A stretch of 64,000 nucleotides of DNA from the NCBI GenBank assembly GCA_021809435.1, contig JAKBAD010000001.1, forward strand, positions 372,001 through 436,000. Reading direction: 5' to 3'. Numbering within the stretch: the first letter of the stretch is position 1; each line of letters begins with the position of its first letter. This document shows positions 8,870 through 17,848 of this stretch, piece after piece. The position numbers were made by a program, and so were the translations under genes. Below the pieces are notes generated by a model that saw nothing but the letters and a program-made list of their open reading frames with translations, was not told where the DNA came from and searched no databases. This stretch comes from Pseudomonadota bacterium (GTDB taxonomy: Bacteria; Pseudomonadota; Alphaproteobacteria; Acetobacterales; Acetobacteraceae).

Positions 8870-9537
8870 CCACGACACTCAAACCTCCCCCCGATCGCCT
8901 TTATGGCCGCTCGAAAGGCAAAAAATTGCGCGCCCGCCAGGAATGGCTGCTGGCCGAGTTTTTGCCCCAAGTTTCTTGGCCCGAAATTCCCTTCGGCAAT
9001 GCTCCGCGTGAACTCTGGCTTGAGGTCGGGTTTGGCGGCGGCGAGCATGCGTTTGAACTGGCGGGGCAGAATTCCGATGTCGGTTATATCGCCGCTGAAG
9101 TGTTCGAGAACGGCATATGTTCGCTGCTGTCAAAAATCGCGCCCGATGGTGTGGAGGCGCCGGCTGTCCCGGCCAATCTGCGACTTTATACCGATGACGC
9201 CCGGCCGCTGCTGAAAAGCTTTGCCGAGGGCGCGCTTTCGCGGCTGTTTCTCATGTTCCCCGACCCCTGGCCCAAGGCGCGCCACACCAAACGGCGCTTC
9301 GTTCACCCCGAGATCGTGGCCGAGGCCGCGCGGGCGATTCGGACGGGCGGCCAATGGCGCATCGCTTCCGATGATCCAACCTATCAGGACTGGACAGACG
9401 AGGTACTGACCGGACAGAATTTTTTCGATGTCAAACGCGAAACCGAGCACCCAGAAGGCTGGCCTCACACCCGCTATGAGGCAAAGGCCATCGCTGCCGG
9501 GCGGGTTCCGGTTTACTGGACATTAACGCGACGTTGA
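8866..9537 (+). CDS. trmB: tRNA (guanine-N7)-methyltransferase
   Basis: A 223-residue SAM-dependent enzyme that methylates G46 in the tRNA variable loop. The SAM-binding LEVGFGGGEHA motif is near residue 50, and the family signature MFPDPWPKARHTKRR lies near 130. The ATG at 8866 overlaps the transporter stop; a longer in-frame start at 8803 would lie inside the transporter gene and is rejected. Confidence 0.95.
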   Translation: MTTTLKPPPDRLYGRSKGKKLRARQEWLLAEFLPQVSWPEIPFGNAPRELWLEVGFGGGEHAFELAGQNSDVGYIAAEVFENGICSLLSKIAPDGVEAPAVPANLRLYTDDARPLLKSFAEGALSRLFLMFPDPWPKARHTKRRFVHPEIVAEAARAIRTGGQWRIASDDPTYQDWTDEVLTGQNFFDVKRETEHPEGWPHTRYEAKAIAAGRVPVYWTLTRR

Positions 9538-9543
9538 ACGGTC

Positions 9544-9567
9544 AAGGGGCGGTTTTCACCGCCCCTT
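9544..9567. terminator. Bidirectional intrinsic terminator
   Basis: The stem aaggggcgg / ccgcccctt, with a short loop and flanking A/T bases, lies between convergent trmB and the ABC ATPase gene. Confidence 0.8.
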
Positions 9568-9572
9568 TTGCG

Positions 9573-10901
9573 TCATTCATCTGCGGTTTCGTCTTCGTCC
9601 TCTTCCTCGAGACCGAATTGCTGGGCCTCTTCGTCATATTCAAAGATTTCCGCGTAGCGCCCCCAGGAGATGACGGCGCGGAGAGTTTCGTCGGCATATT
9701 CAGGCGACATATGGTCTTCCAGCTCATCGCGGAAGCGCACGGCCGAGGCGCGATGGTTGGAGCGTTGGTCGATGACGGCGCGGATGGCGTTGATGAGCGG
9801 CACATGCGCGCGCAGCTGACTGCCAAAAATCTCCTTGCGGTCATCGGTTTCGGCCTCGACAAAGCTGCGCCCCGTGTCGGTGATCAGCAGATCGCCTTCT
9901 TCGAGCACGGCAAACCCCAGAAGCTGCAACATTTCGCCCAAGGGCAGCAGCTCGTCGACCTCGAATTGCAGGGCGGCGGCGAGGGCGGGCAGGTCGGCGC
10001 GGCCCATATAGGGCGCACCGGCCAGGGTTTCGAGCAGACCGGCCATGAGGTTGGTGCTGACCGGGGCGAGCGGGGTGGCGAAACCATCGGGGACAGCGGC
10101 GGCGGTGGGCGCCTGATGTTTGGGGGCGCGGCGGGTCATGATACCGTAAATATCATCGACCATCTGGCGGAAGGCGGGATCGAAGCGGTTGCGCGGATGC
10201 GCGAAGGGGACGCGCAACTCATTGGCCACCCGGCCGGGGTTGGAGGAGAACACCAGAATGCGGTCGGCCAGCAGAACCGCCTCCTCGATATTATGGGTGA
10301 CGATCATGATGGATTTGACCGGCAGCTTCTTTTCCATCCACAGATCGATGAGGTCGGTGCGCAGCGTTTCGGCGGTGAGTACGTCGAGCGCCGAGAAGGG
10401 CTCGTCCATCAGCAGCAGGTCGGGATGCACCACCAGGGCGCGCGCCAAGCCCACGCGCTGGCGCATGCCGCCAGATAGCTCCTTGGGGTAGGCGGTATCG
10501 TAGCCGCCCAGGCCGATCAGGTCGATGGCGTCTTCCGAGCGCTCCTCGCGCTCGTCTTTTTTCACGCCGAGCGCCTCCAGCCCGAGCTCCACGTTTTCTT
10601 GTACGGTCAGCCAGGGGAACAGCGCGAAGCTCTGAAACACCATGGCCACACCATCAGCCGGACCGGTGAGCGGTTTGCCGCGCCAGCGCACGTCCCCTGC
10701 GGTTGGTTTCAAGAGTCCGGCGACGATGCGCAGCAATGTTGATTTGCCCGATCCTGAACGACCGAGCAGTGCCACGATCTCACCCTCATGCAGGGTGAGA
10801 TCGACATTATCGAGCACCACGAGATCGGTACTGGCCTCTTTATGATAAGCTTGCCGGCAGTTGCGGATGGAAACCAGGGGAGATGTGTTGTTATGGTCCA
10901 T
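9573..10901 (-). CDS. ABC transporter ATP-binding protein, NitT/TauT type, with AAA-associated C-terminal domain
   Basis: A 442-residue protein. Residues 1-260 are an ABC ATPase of the nitrate/sulfonate/taurine class: Walker A GRSGSGKS at 47-54, signature LSGGMRQR at 142-149, Walker B LLLMDEP at 162-168. Residues about 290-430 form an additional domain of the type called AAA-associated (PF09821 in my recollection), ending in an acidic tail. It lies six bases downstream of its double permease gene. No substrate-binding protein gene is present nearby, and the substrate is unknown. Confidence 0.88.
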   Translation of the reverse strand: MDHNNTSPLVSIRNCRQAYHKEASTDLVVLDNVDLTLHEGEIVALLGRSGSGKSTLLRIVAGLLKPTAGDVRWRGKPLTGPADGVAMVFQSFALFPWLTVQENVELGLEALGVKKDEREERSEDAIDLIGLGGYDTAYPKELSGGMRQRVGLARALVVHPDLLLMDEPFSALDVLTAETLRTDLIDLWMEKKLPVKSIMIVTHNIEEAVLLADRILVFSSNPGRVANELRVPFAHPRNRFDPAFRQMVDDIYGIMTRRAPKHQAPTAAAVPDGFATPLAPVSTNLMAGLLETLAGAPYMGRADLPALAAALQFEVDELLPLGEMLQLLGFAVLEEGDLLITDTGRSFVEAETDDRKEIFGSQLRAHVPLINAIRAVIDQRSNHRASAVRFRDELEDHMSPEYADETLRAVISWGRYAEIFEYDEEAQQFGLEEEDEDETADE

Positions 10902-10906
10902 GGTTC

Positions 10907-12634
10907 TTATCCCAAAGTGGTGCGGCGGGTGGCGTAGGCATATAGTGGGCGCCAGAGCAGGCGGTTGATGGTGATGACGAAGCAGGACATGACCACCACC
11001 CCCAGCACCACGCGCGCCGTGTCGCCATTGCTGGTGGCCTGGGCGATATAGGCGCCAAGCCCGTGGGCTGAGAGATCGTCAGAGCCCCAGCTGGCCACTT
11101 CCGCGACGATCGAGGCATTCCACGCGCCACCCGAGGCCGTAAGCGCGCCCGTGATGAAATAAGGCAAAATACCCGGAATCATGACCTTCCGCCACCAAAG
11201 CCAGCCTTTGATCTGGAAATTCGCCACGGCTTCTTTCATATCGCCCGGAAAGGCAGCGGCGCCGGCAATAACGTTGAACAGAATATACCATTGCGTGCCG
11301 ATCAACATGAGCGGCGTTAGCCAGATGTCACTGTTGAGATGAAACCGCACGATCATAAGCACAAATGGCGGAAATAGCAGATTGGCGGGGAAGGCGGCGA
11401 GAAACTGCGCAATGGGTTGGGCGATGCGCTGGGCCCAGGGGCGCAGGCCCATCCACACGCCAATGGGCACCCAGATGAGCGCGGCAATGACCATCAGCAC
11501 CATTACGCGCAGCATGGTGAACAGCCCCATGAGCGTAGCTTCGCCCAGGTCGCTCCAGGTCAGGCTGGCTGAGACAAATTGAACGATGCGCCAGGCGGCA
11601 TAAGCGGCGATGGCCGCCAGAAACCCGAACCACAAGATATCGATAAACCTTGAGGGAGTTTTGTTCTCATCCACCTGATGTCGGGCGGGTAGTGCCAGAC
11701 GCAGGCGTGTGAAGGCGCGCAGCCCCTCGCCGATAAAATCGCCGATTTCCTGAAATACGGCGGTGCGGCGCAGTACTTTGAGCATCCAGGGCTCGGGCGC
11801 GCTGGCGGCGGCCGTGGTTTCAAACCTGAACTTGCCCGACCACGCGACCAGCGGGCGGAAGAGAAGTTGGTCGTAGAGCAAGATAACCACCAACATGGTC
11901 AAAATGGCATAGAAAATGGCGCTGAGATTTTTCTGCGCCAGCGCCACAGCCACATAAGAGCCGATGCCCGGCAGCGTGAAGGTGGTGTTGCCAACGGTCA
12001 CTGCCTCGGATGCCACCACGAAAAACCACCCCCCCGACATTGAGAGCATGGTATTCCAGATGAGGCCCGGCATGGCGAACGGCACATCGAGACGCCAGAA
12101 TTTTTGCCATGGACTAAGACGGAAGCATCGCGAGGCTTCCTGCAGATCGGCGGGGAGGGTTGTCAGCGCTTGGTAGAAGCTGAACGCCATATTCCAGGCC
12201 TGGGACGTGAAAATGACAAATACCGAAGCCAGCTCGGCGCCCATGACCTGGCCGGGGAACAGGCCGAGAAAAAACACCGTCGTGAAGGTAAGAAAGCCCA
12301 GAATGGGTACGGATTGCAAAATATCGAGAACAGGGATGAGCACCATGCCCGCCCGGCGCGATTTGGCCGCGAGGGTGGCATATGTGAAGGTGAACAAAAA
12401 TGACAACACCAGCGCGGCAAACATGCGCGCGGTGGAGCGCAGCGCATAATAAGGCAGGTAGCGCGGATCGAGGTGGATCGGCGAATTCTGGATGGTGGTG
12501 ATGGAGGTGGAAAGCGTGCCCTTACCCACGCTCACCAGCGCCACCAGCAAGCCAGCGACCAATAACAGGGCAATGCCGTCCCAGCGATTGGGCAACCGGC
12601 GCCCGGCCAGGGCTGTATGGGTGTAATTCGTCAT
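10907..12634 (-). CDS. ABC transporter permease, two fused permease modules
   Basis: A 575-residue inner-membrane protein holding two BPD-type permease domains in tandem (roughly 60-270 and 350-560), with about 12 membrane segments; this is a fusion of what is usually a homodimer. Each half has an EAA-like loop (for example LPADLQEASRCFRLSPWQKFW in the first). It is paired with the ATPase gene six bases downstream. nikR lies upstream on the same strand across a 125-base gap, which makes a nikR-permease-ATPase transcript possible. The class resembles nitrate/taurine importers; the substrate cannot be assigned. Confidence 0.87.
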   Translation of the reverse strand: MTNYTHTALAGRRLPNRWDGIALLLVAGLLVALVSVGKGTLSTSITTIQNSPIHLDPRYLPYYALRSTARMFAALVLSFLFTFTYATLAAKSRRAGMVLIPVLDILQSVPILGFLTFTTVFFLGLFPGQVMGAELASVFVIFTSQAWNMAFSFYQALTTLPADLQEASRCFRLSPWQKFWRLDVPFAMPGLIWNTMLSMSGGWFFVVASEAVTVGNTTFTLPGIGSYVAVALAQKNLSAIFYAILTMLVVILLYDQLLFRPLVAWSGKFRFETTAAASAPEPWMLKVLRRTAVFQEIGDFIGEGLRAFTRLRLALPARHQVDENKTPSRFIDILWFGFLAAIAAYAAWRIVQFVSASLTWSDLGEATLMGLFTMLRVMVLMVIAALIWVPIGVWMGLRPWAQRIAQPIAQFLAAFPANLLFPPFVLMIVRFHLNSDIWLTPLMLIGTQWYILFNVIAGAAAFPGDMKEAVANFQIKGWLWWRKVMIPGILPYFITGALTASGGAWNASIVAEVASWGSDDLSAHGLGAYIAQATSNGDTARVVLGVVVMSCFVITINRLLWRPLYAYATRRTTLG

Positions 12635-12759
12635 CGCGCCGCCTGGCTTACGGGGTGGAAGTCTATCGGCTCCTTAACTTCATGGCCATGGTTTGTCACC
12701 CGAGAAAAAAAGGTGTTTCGGTGACAGGGATCATAGCTTTCGACGGGGCCAGGAAAAGC

Positions 12760-13209
12760 CTAGAGCCCGCCATGGTGATGAGTGTGGCCGTGATGGCTGT
12801 GCGTATGCCCGCCTATGACCGGGATAAGATGCAGGTTGGCATGACGAACGCCCCGTTGGGCGGTCAGCTCATTGGCATGGGCTGAGATGGCAGCGGCGGG
12901 GCCGCGCAGAATCGCCACCTCCAGGCAATCCTCATGGCCAAAATGCACATGGGTGGTGGCGACGCTCAAATCGTGGTGATCGTGCTGGGCATCGGCCAGC
13001 CGTTGGGGCAGGTCGCGCTGGGCATGGTTATAAACATAGGTGAGCGTGGCGACGCAGGGCGTGTCGGTGTCAGTCACATGCTCGGCCCGCGCCGCGGCGC
13101 GCAGCAGGTCGCGTATGGCCTCGGAGCGGCTGGTATAGCCTTTGGCATTCACCAGCGCATCCACGCTGGCGAGAAGGTCATCGTCGATGGTGATGGTGAT
13201 GCGTTCCAT
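12760..13209 (-). CDS. nikR: Nickel-responsive transcriptional regulator NikR
   Basis: A 149-residue tetrameric ribbon-helix-helix repressor that binds DNA when loaded with Ni(II). The N-terminal RHH domain is ERITITIDDDLL to about residue 50. The C-terminal ACT-like domain has the nickel ligands His76, His87, His89 and Cys95, at the same positions as in E. coli NikR. A histidine-rich tail (eight His between 135 and 146) follows. ATG 13209 is chosen because the 23 extra codons of the longer frame do not resemble the family. A 44-base dyad lies about 80 bases upstream. No nickel enzyme or nik transporter gene is visible. Confidence 0.94.
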   Translation of the reverse strand: MERITITIDDDLLASVDALVNAKGYTSRSEAIRDLLRAAARAEHVTDTDTPCVATLTYVYNHAQRDLPQRLADAQHDHHDLSVATTHVHFGHEDCLEVAILRGPAAAISAHANELTAQRGVRHANLHLIPVIGGHTHSHHGHTHHHGGL

Positions 13210-13290
13210 CCGCCGAGTGTGGGGCAGCATAAGGCTGGGGGCAAGCGGGCAGGGACTAACGCTGGCATCCCTTGCCACCGATGTCAGCTA

Positions 13291-13334
13291 GAGCAACATT
13301 CAATCGAATGAACACATTCAATTGGATGTTGCTC
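13291..13334. promoter_or_regulatory. Near-perfect 20+4+20 inverted repeat upstream of nikR, candidate operator
   Basis: Two 20-base arms, complementary at 18 of 20 positions, are separated by AACA. Within them are two 14-mers in direct orientation, CATTCAATCGAATG (13297-13310) and CATTCAATTGGATG (13315-13328), each nearly palindromic itself. It lies between the dut stop and the nikR start. There is no T-run in either direction, so an operator is more likely than a terminator. Confidence 0.55.
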
Positions 13335-13360
13335 GCTCAAACAAAAAGTTAGGGCGCCGT

Positions 13361-13807
13361 TCAGTGTCCGGTGCTGCCGAACCCTCCCGCCCCGCGGGAT
13401 GTGTCGTCCAACTCATCGACATCAGCCCATTGCGCGCGCACCACGGGAGCAAGCACAGCCTGGGCGATCCGCATGCCGCGCGTGATGGTAAAGGCATGAT
13501 CGCCGGCGTTGAGGATGATGACGCTGACCTCGCCGCGATAATCTTCATCAATGGTGCCGGGCGTATTGGGAAGGGTGATGCCGTGCTTGAGTGCCAGGCC
13601 GGAGCGCGGCCGTACTTGTAACTCATAGCCCGGTGGCAGCGCGAGGCAAAAGCCAGTGGGGATAAGCGCGCGCCCGCCGGGAGGAATTTCAACCGGGGAA
13701 CTGACGGCGGCGAGCAGATCGGCGCCGGCCGCGCCGGCGGTGGCGTAGGTCGGCGGATCGAGTCCCACGCCATGGGGCAAGCGTTTGATTTTAACACAAA
13801 TATTCAT
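13361..13807 (-). CDS. dut: Deoxyuridine 5'-triphosphate nucleotidohydrolase
   Basis: A 148-residue trimeric dUTPase that converts dUTP to dUMP and keeps uracil out of DNA. The conserved motifs are present: AGAADLLAA-type motif I (as AGAAGADL), [10 protein letters not shown], the uracil-binding [15 protein letters not shown] and the C-terminal [10 protein letters not shown]. Its ATG overlaps the coaBC stop by four bases. It is the last gene of ubiE-coaBC-dut. Confidence 0.96.
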   Translation of the reverse strand: MNICVKIKRLPHGVGLDPPTYATAGAAGADLLAAVSSPVEIPPGGRALIPTGFCLALPPGYELQVRPRSGLALKHGITLPNTPGTIDEDYRGEVSVIILNAGDHAFTITRGMRIAQAVLAPVVRAQWADVDELDDTSRGAGGFGSTGH

Positions 13808-14985
13808 GCAAAAAAGGCTCCAACGCGCTCAGCCAGCCGTGCGGCGACTTCGCTCTTGTTCATACGCTCCCAGCTTTCCACGCCGGCATCGGTGATCAGC
13901 AATATCTCGTTTTCATCGCCGCCCATAATGCCCGTACCCCCAACATTATTGGCCACCAGCCAGTCGCAGCCCTTGCGGGCGCGCTTGGCGGTGGCGTGTT
14001 CGGTCAGCTTCTCGGTTTCGGCGGCAAACCCCACCACCAATTGCGGACGGTTGGGACCGGGGACGGAAAGGGCGGCCAGAATGTCGGGATTTTCGCTCAA
14101 TGCCAGGGCCGGGGGCTGACCCGAGCCATCCTTTTTCAGCTTTTGGTCGGCGCTTTCCACCCGCCAATCGGCTACCGCGGCGGCGCAGATGGCGGCATCG
14201 GCCGGTAGGGCGGCCTGTACGGCATCGCGCATTTCGCGCGCGGTTTCAACGTGGCGGGTAATTACGCCCGGCGGATCGGGGATGGAGACAGGGCCGCTGA
14301 TCAGCGTGACATTGGCCCCCAAGGCGGCCAATGCTCCGGCGATGGCATGGCCTTGCTTGCCCGATGATCGGTTCGCCATGTAGCGCACGGGGTCGATGGG
14401 CTCGTGCGTGGGGCCGGAGGTGACGATGATATGGCGGCCTTTGAGGGGGCCATCATTCAACGTGGCCTCGATGGCGGCGAGAATAACCGGCGGCTCGGCC
14501 AGCCGGCCGGGGCCGTATTCGCCGCAGGCCATGGGACCTTCGTCAGGTTCAACCACCAGCACGCCCCGTTGTTTTAGGGTGGCCATATTGGCCTGCGTGG
14601 CCGGGTGTTCCCACATGCGCACATTCATGGCGGGTGCGACGAGTACGCGTTTATCGGTGGCGAGCAGCAAGGTGGAGGCGAGATCATCGCCCAGGCCGGC
14701 GGCCATTTTGGCTAAAATATCGGCGGTTGCGGGGGCGACCACCACCAGATCAGCGGCGCGCGAAAGCTCGATATGGCCCATCTCGCTTTCATCGGTGAGC
14801 GAAAACAGATCGAGATGCACTTTTTCGCCCGTGAGCGCCTGCACGGAGAGCGGGGTGACGAAATGCCGCGCGGCCTCGGTCAGCACCGCCGAGACGCCAA
14901 ACCCTGCCTTGGTGGCCAGACGGATAAGCTCAAGCGCCTTATAGGCCGCGATGCCGCCCGTGATGATGAGCAGCAGGCGTTTCAC
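13804..14985 (-). CDS. coaBC: Bifunctional phosphopantothenoylcysteine decarboxylase / phosphopantothenate-cysteine ligase
   Basis: A 393-residue two-domain enzyme of coenzyme A synthesis. The N-terminal CoaC flavoprotein half starts [17 protein letters not shown] and contains [11 protein letters not shown] and the active-site Cys in [10 protein letters not shown]. The C-terminal CoaB half begins near residue 185 with the [22 protein letters not shown] block. The GTG start at 14985 overlaps the ubiE stop (GTGA). A much longer frame from 15183 would run antiparallel-free inside ubiE and is rejected. Confidence 0.95.
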   Translation of the reverse strand: MKRLLLIITGGIAAYKALELIRLATKAGFGVSAVLTEAARHFVTPLSVQALTGEKVHLDLFSLTDESEMGHIELSRAADLVVVAPATADILAKMAAGLGDDLASTLLLATDKRVLVAPAMNVRMWEHPATQANMATLKQRGVLVVEPDEGPMACGEYGPGRLAEPPVILAAIEATLNDGPLKGRHIIVTSGPTHEPIDPVRYMANRSSGKQGHAIAGALAALGANVTLISGPVSIPDPPGVITRHVETAREMRDAVQAALPADAAICAAAVADWRVESADQKLKKDGSGQPPALALSENPDILAALSVPGPNRPQLVVGFAAETEKLTEHATAKRARKGCDWLVANNVGGTGIMGGDENEILLITDAGVESWERMNKSEVAARLAERVGAFFA

Positions 14986-15734
14986 AGACGCCAGCCAGAA
15001 TGGATGGCCGCGATGCCGCCCGAGAGATTGCGATAGGTGACGCGCGAGAAGCCCGCCTGCTCGAACATCTCCTTCAACTTCTCCTGAGGGGGGAACATAC
15101 GGATGCTCTCGGCCAGATATTGATAGCTGGCCGAGTCTTTGGCCACAAACCCGCCGATCTTGGGCAGCACGTCGAAGGACCATTTATCATAAAGCCCCTG
15201 GAGCGCGGCGATTTTGAGGGCCGAGAATTCCAGCACCAAGAACCGCCCGCCAGGCTTGAGCACGCGGAAGGCCTCGGCGATGACGCGGTCCTTGTTGGTG
15301 CAGTTGCGCAGGCCAAACGCCATGGAAACACGGTCAAACCGGCCGTTTTCGAGGGGCAGGTTCTCGGCATCGGCCTCGAGATACTCGATATCGGCAAGCA
15401 CGCCCTTCTTGGCGGCCCGTTCCTCACCCACCGCCAGCATGGCGGCATTGATGTCGGATGCCACCACGGGGCCGCCCCCCTTGGCCAGCCAGCCAAAGGT
15501 GATGTCACCCGTGCCAGACGCGAGATCGAGCAGCTTATACTGCGGCCGCGGGTCGAGGGCGGAGATGAACTCATGCTTCCAAAGCCGGTGAATGCCCAGC
15601 GACATCAGATCGTTCATGATGTCATATTTGCCAGCCACGCTGTCAAACACCTCGCGCACCAGTGTGGCCTTTTGCCCGCGCGGCACGGACCGGAAGCCGA
15701 AATCGGCGGTATCGGGGGAATTGTTCTCGCTCAT
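14982..15734 (-). CDS. ubiE: Ubiquinone/menaquinone biosynthesis C-methyltransferase
   Basis: A 250-residue SAM-dependent methyltransferase acting on the quinone ring during ubiquinone synthesis. It shows the UbiE signatures YDIMNDLMSLGIHRLWK, the SAM motif LDLASGTGDIT and the late motif GGRFLVLEFS. It is the first gene of ubiE-coaBC-dut and lies 26 bases from divergent mutM, so the two promoters must sit very close together. Confidence 0.96.
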   Translation of the reverse strand: MSENNSPDTADFGFRSVPRGQKATLVREVFDSVAGKYDIMNDLMSLGIHRLWKHEFISALDPRPQYKLLDLASGTGDITFGWLAKGGGPVVASDINAAMLAVGEERAAKKGVLADIEYLEADAENLPLENGRFDRVSMAFGLRNCTNKDRVIAEAFRVLKPGGRFLVLEFSALKIAALQGLYDKWSFDVLPKIGGFVAKDSASYQYLAESIRMFPPQEKLKEMFEQAGFSRVTYRNLSGGIAAIHSGWRL

Positions 15735-15760
15735 GGAGCCCTTTATACGCTTGTTTTGTC

Positions 15761-16588
15761 ATGCCGGAACTCCCCGAAGTCGAAACTGTGATGCGCGGGC
15801 TCATCCATGCGCTGGAGGGCAAGAAAATTGCCCAGGCCAGCCTGCACCGGGCCGATATACGCTTTCCCGTGCCGCCCGATCTGCCGGCGCGGTTATGCGG
15901 CGCGACCGTGTTGGGCTTTCGCCGTCGAGGCAAGTTCATGCTCATGCGGGTTAGTGGCGGCATATCAGTTCTTATTCATTTGGGTATGTCAGGGCGCATG
16001 CTCATCGACCGGGCGCCCGAAAAACATGAGCATTTCACCCTGCTGATGACAGATGGCACCCGTGTGGGATTTGTGGATCCACGCCGCTTCGGGGTGCTCG
16101 ATCTGGTGGCTACAGAGGCCGAGGATACCCATAAATTGCTGGCCGGCATGGGGCCCGAGCCGTTGGGCAATGCATTCTCGGCGCCGGTTCTGGGGGCCGC
16201 TTGCAAGGGGCGGAGGGCGCCGATCAAGGCCGTGCTGCTCGACCAGAGCGTGGTTGCGGGGATTGGCAATATTTACGCCAGTGAGGCGCTGTTTCGTGCT
16301 GGCATCTCACCCAAGCGCGAGGCCGGCAAGGTGAGCGCGCGGGGTATCGAGGCGCTGACGGGGGCAATCAAGGAAACACTGCGAGACGCCATAGAGGCCG
16401 GCGGCTCTAGCCTGCGCGATTATGTGCAGCCGGACGGGGAGCTGGGCTATTTCCAGCATCAATGGAAAGTCTATGGCCGCGCGGGCCAAGCCTGCGAGCG
16501 CTGTCCGGGGCTAGATGTTTGCCCCGGCATTAAGAGCATCGTGCAATCGAACCGCACGACTTATTATTGCCCGCGTACCCAGAAATAA
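15761..16588 (+). CDS. mutM: Formamidopyrimidine-DNA glycosylase
   Basis: A 275-residue base-excision-repair enzyme that removes 8-oxoguanine and cuts abasic sites. The catalytic N-terminus PELPEVETVMRGL follows the initiator Met; the H2TH region has DQSVVAGIGNIYASEALF. The C-terminal zinc finger is unusual: cysteines fall at about 245, 248, 254 and 270, but the normal fourth ligand position is Thr273 (CPRT instead of CPxC). The extra Cys254 could substitute. It converges with the diguanylate cyclase gene with only three bases between. Confidence 0.95.
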   Translation: MPELPEVETVMRGLIHALEGKKIAQASLHRADIRFPVPPDLPARLCGATVLGFRRRGKFMLMRVSGGISVLIHLGMSGRMLIDRAPEKHEHFTLLMTDGTRVGFVDPRRFGVLDLVATEAEDTHKLLAGMGPEPLGNAFSAPVLGAACKGRRAPIKAVLLDQSVVAGIGNIYASEALFRAGISPKREAGKVSARGIEALTGAIKETLRDAIEAGGSSLRDYVQPDGELGYFQHQWKVYGRAGQACERCPGLDVCPGIKSIVQSNRTTYYCPRTQK

Positions 16589-16591
16589 ATT

Positions 16592-17698
16592 TTACGGCGT
16601 GGCCGATCCGGCGGGGGAATTGTCGTTAAGTTTGCCAATGACAACCTTGTTGCGTCCGGCCGCCTTGGCCCGGTAGAGGCCATTATCCGCCGCCTGGATG
16701 AGCGCACGCGGCCCGGCCTCGACATCAAGTCGCGAAACGCCCACTGAAATGGTGAATTTGCGGTGCGGAAACTCCGAGCTTGCCACCAGCCCGCGCACGC
16801 GCTCAGCCACCACGATGGCGTCCGTCAGGTCGGTGGAGGGCAGGATGATGACGAATTCCTCGCCGCCATAGCGGGCCAAAAAATCATAAGGGCGAAGCGA
16901 GGACATTAGCACCCGCGCGACCGATTGCAGCGCGCTGTCGCCGGCCGGATGACCGAACGTGTCATTATAATGTTTGAAATTGTCGATATCGATGAGCAGC
17001 AGTGAGAGCGGCGTACCGGTGCGCTTGGCGCGGGAAAATTCTTCTGTCAGCTTCTGGTCATAAGCGCGGCGGTTGGGAATGCCGGTCAGCGCATCGGTCA
17101 GGTTTTGCTGCCCGAGTTTGGCGTTGGCGTCCGACAGGCCGATCAGCGTGCGGCGCATTTCGAGCAGTTCCATGATCTGGCGCGCCAGGGTAAGCAGGGC
17201 CACCACCTGCTCGGCCGCCAATGTGCGGCTACGCTTGTCGAACACGGCCAAGTTACCGATCAGCTCGCCTGCGGGCGAATAGAGCGGGGCGGCGGCGTAG
17301 AAGCGGAGCTTTGTGCTGCCCTGGAGCAGCCGATGATCGTTGAAACGATCATCGAGCCCGATATCTGTGATTTGTAGCACCTGACCTTGCTCGGCGCTCA
17401 GCGCGTCGAAAAAACCTTGGCAGGGCAGGTCGATTGGTTTTTCAGCAAACAGGGCGGTGTGAAAGCGGGCCTTCACCCATTGCCGCGCGCCACCGAAAAA
17501 ATTAACCAGCGCAACCGGCGTGCCGCACACGTAAGCGGCAAGACGGGCGATATCGTCGTAGGATTTTTCGGGCGCGCTATCGAGAATCTCGTAACTCTCG
17601 AGAGCCTGCATCCGTGCGGCTTCATGCTCTTCGTGGAACAGGTTGGAGAGCAGCCCCTCCTCAGGCAGTGTTTGGCGCAATTCAAGAATTTGGTTCAC
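16592..17698 (-). CDS. GAF domain diguanylate cyclase
   Basis: A 368-residue soluble signalling protein. An N-terminal GAF-type sensor domain (about 25-170) is followed by a GGDEF domain that should make cyclic di-GMP from two GTP. The active-site motif is RYGGEEF (GGEEF at 278-282). The inhibitory I-site RPYD at 269-272 lies exactly five residues upstream, so product inhibition is likely. There is no transmembrane segment or EAL domain. Its ligand is unknown; no neighbouring gene explains its target. Confidence 0.93.
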   Translation of the reverse strand: MNQILELRQTLPEEGLLSNLFHEEHEAARMQALESYEILDSAPEKSYDDIARLAAYVCGTPVALVNFFGGARQWVKARFHTALFAEKPIDLPCQGFFDALSAEQGQVLQITDIGLDDRFNDHRLLQGSTKLRFYAAAPLYSPAGELIGNLAVFDKRSRTLAAEQVVALLTLARQIMELLEMRRTLIGLSDANAKLGQQNLTDALTGIPNRRAYDQKLTEEFSRAKRTGTPLSLLLIDIDNFKHYNDTFGHPAGDSALQSVARVLMSSLRPYDFLARYGGEEFVIILPSTDLTDAIVVAERVRGLVASSEFPHRKFTISVGVSRLDVEAGPRALIQAADNGLYRAKAAGRNKVVIGKLNDNSPAGSATP

Positions 17699-17848
17699 GG
17701 TACCAACACCCTCGTTAATGTGGGGGCATTTTGGCAGGGCAAACGTTAATCGAGCGTAAAAAACAGTACAAAACCGTGCTAATTTAAAATATTACCAGTA
17801 TTCTTAATTAAATTCTTAATGCCCGGTGTAGATTTGATTGCCTGCGGC

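Noticed and set aside
14986-15183. N-terminal extension of coaBC into ubiE
   Set aside because: The extra 66 codons overlap ubiE on the same strand, do not resemble CoaC, and a GTG with GTGA coupling gives the expected start.
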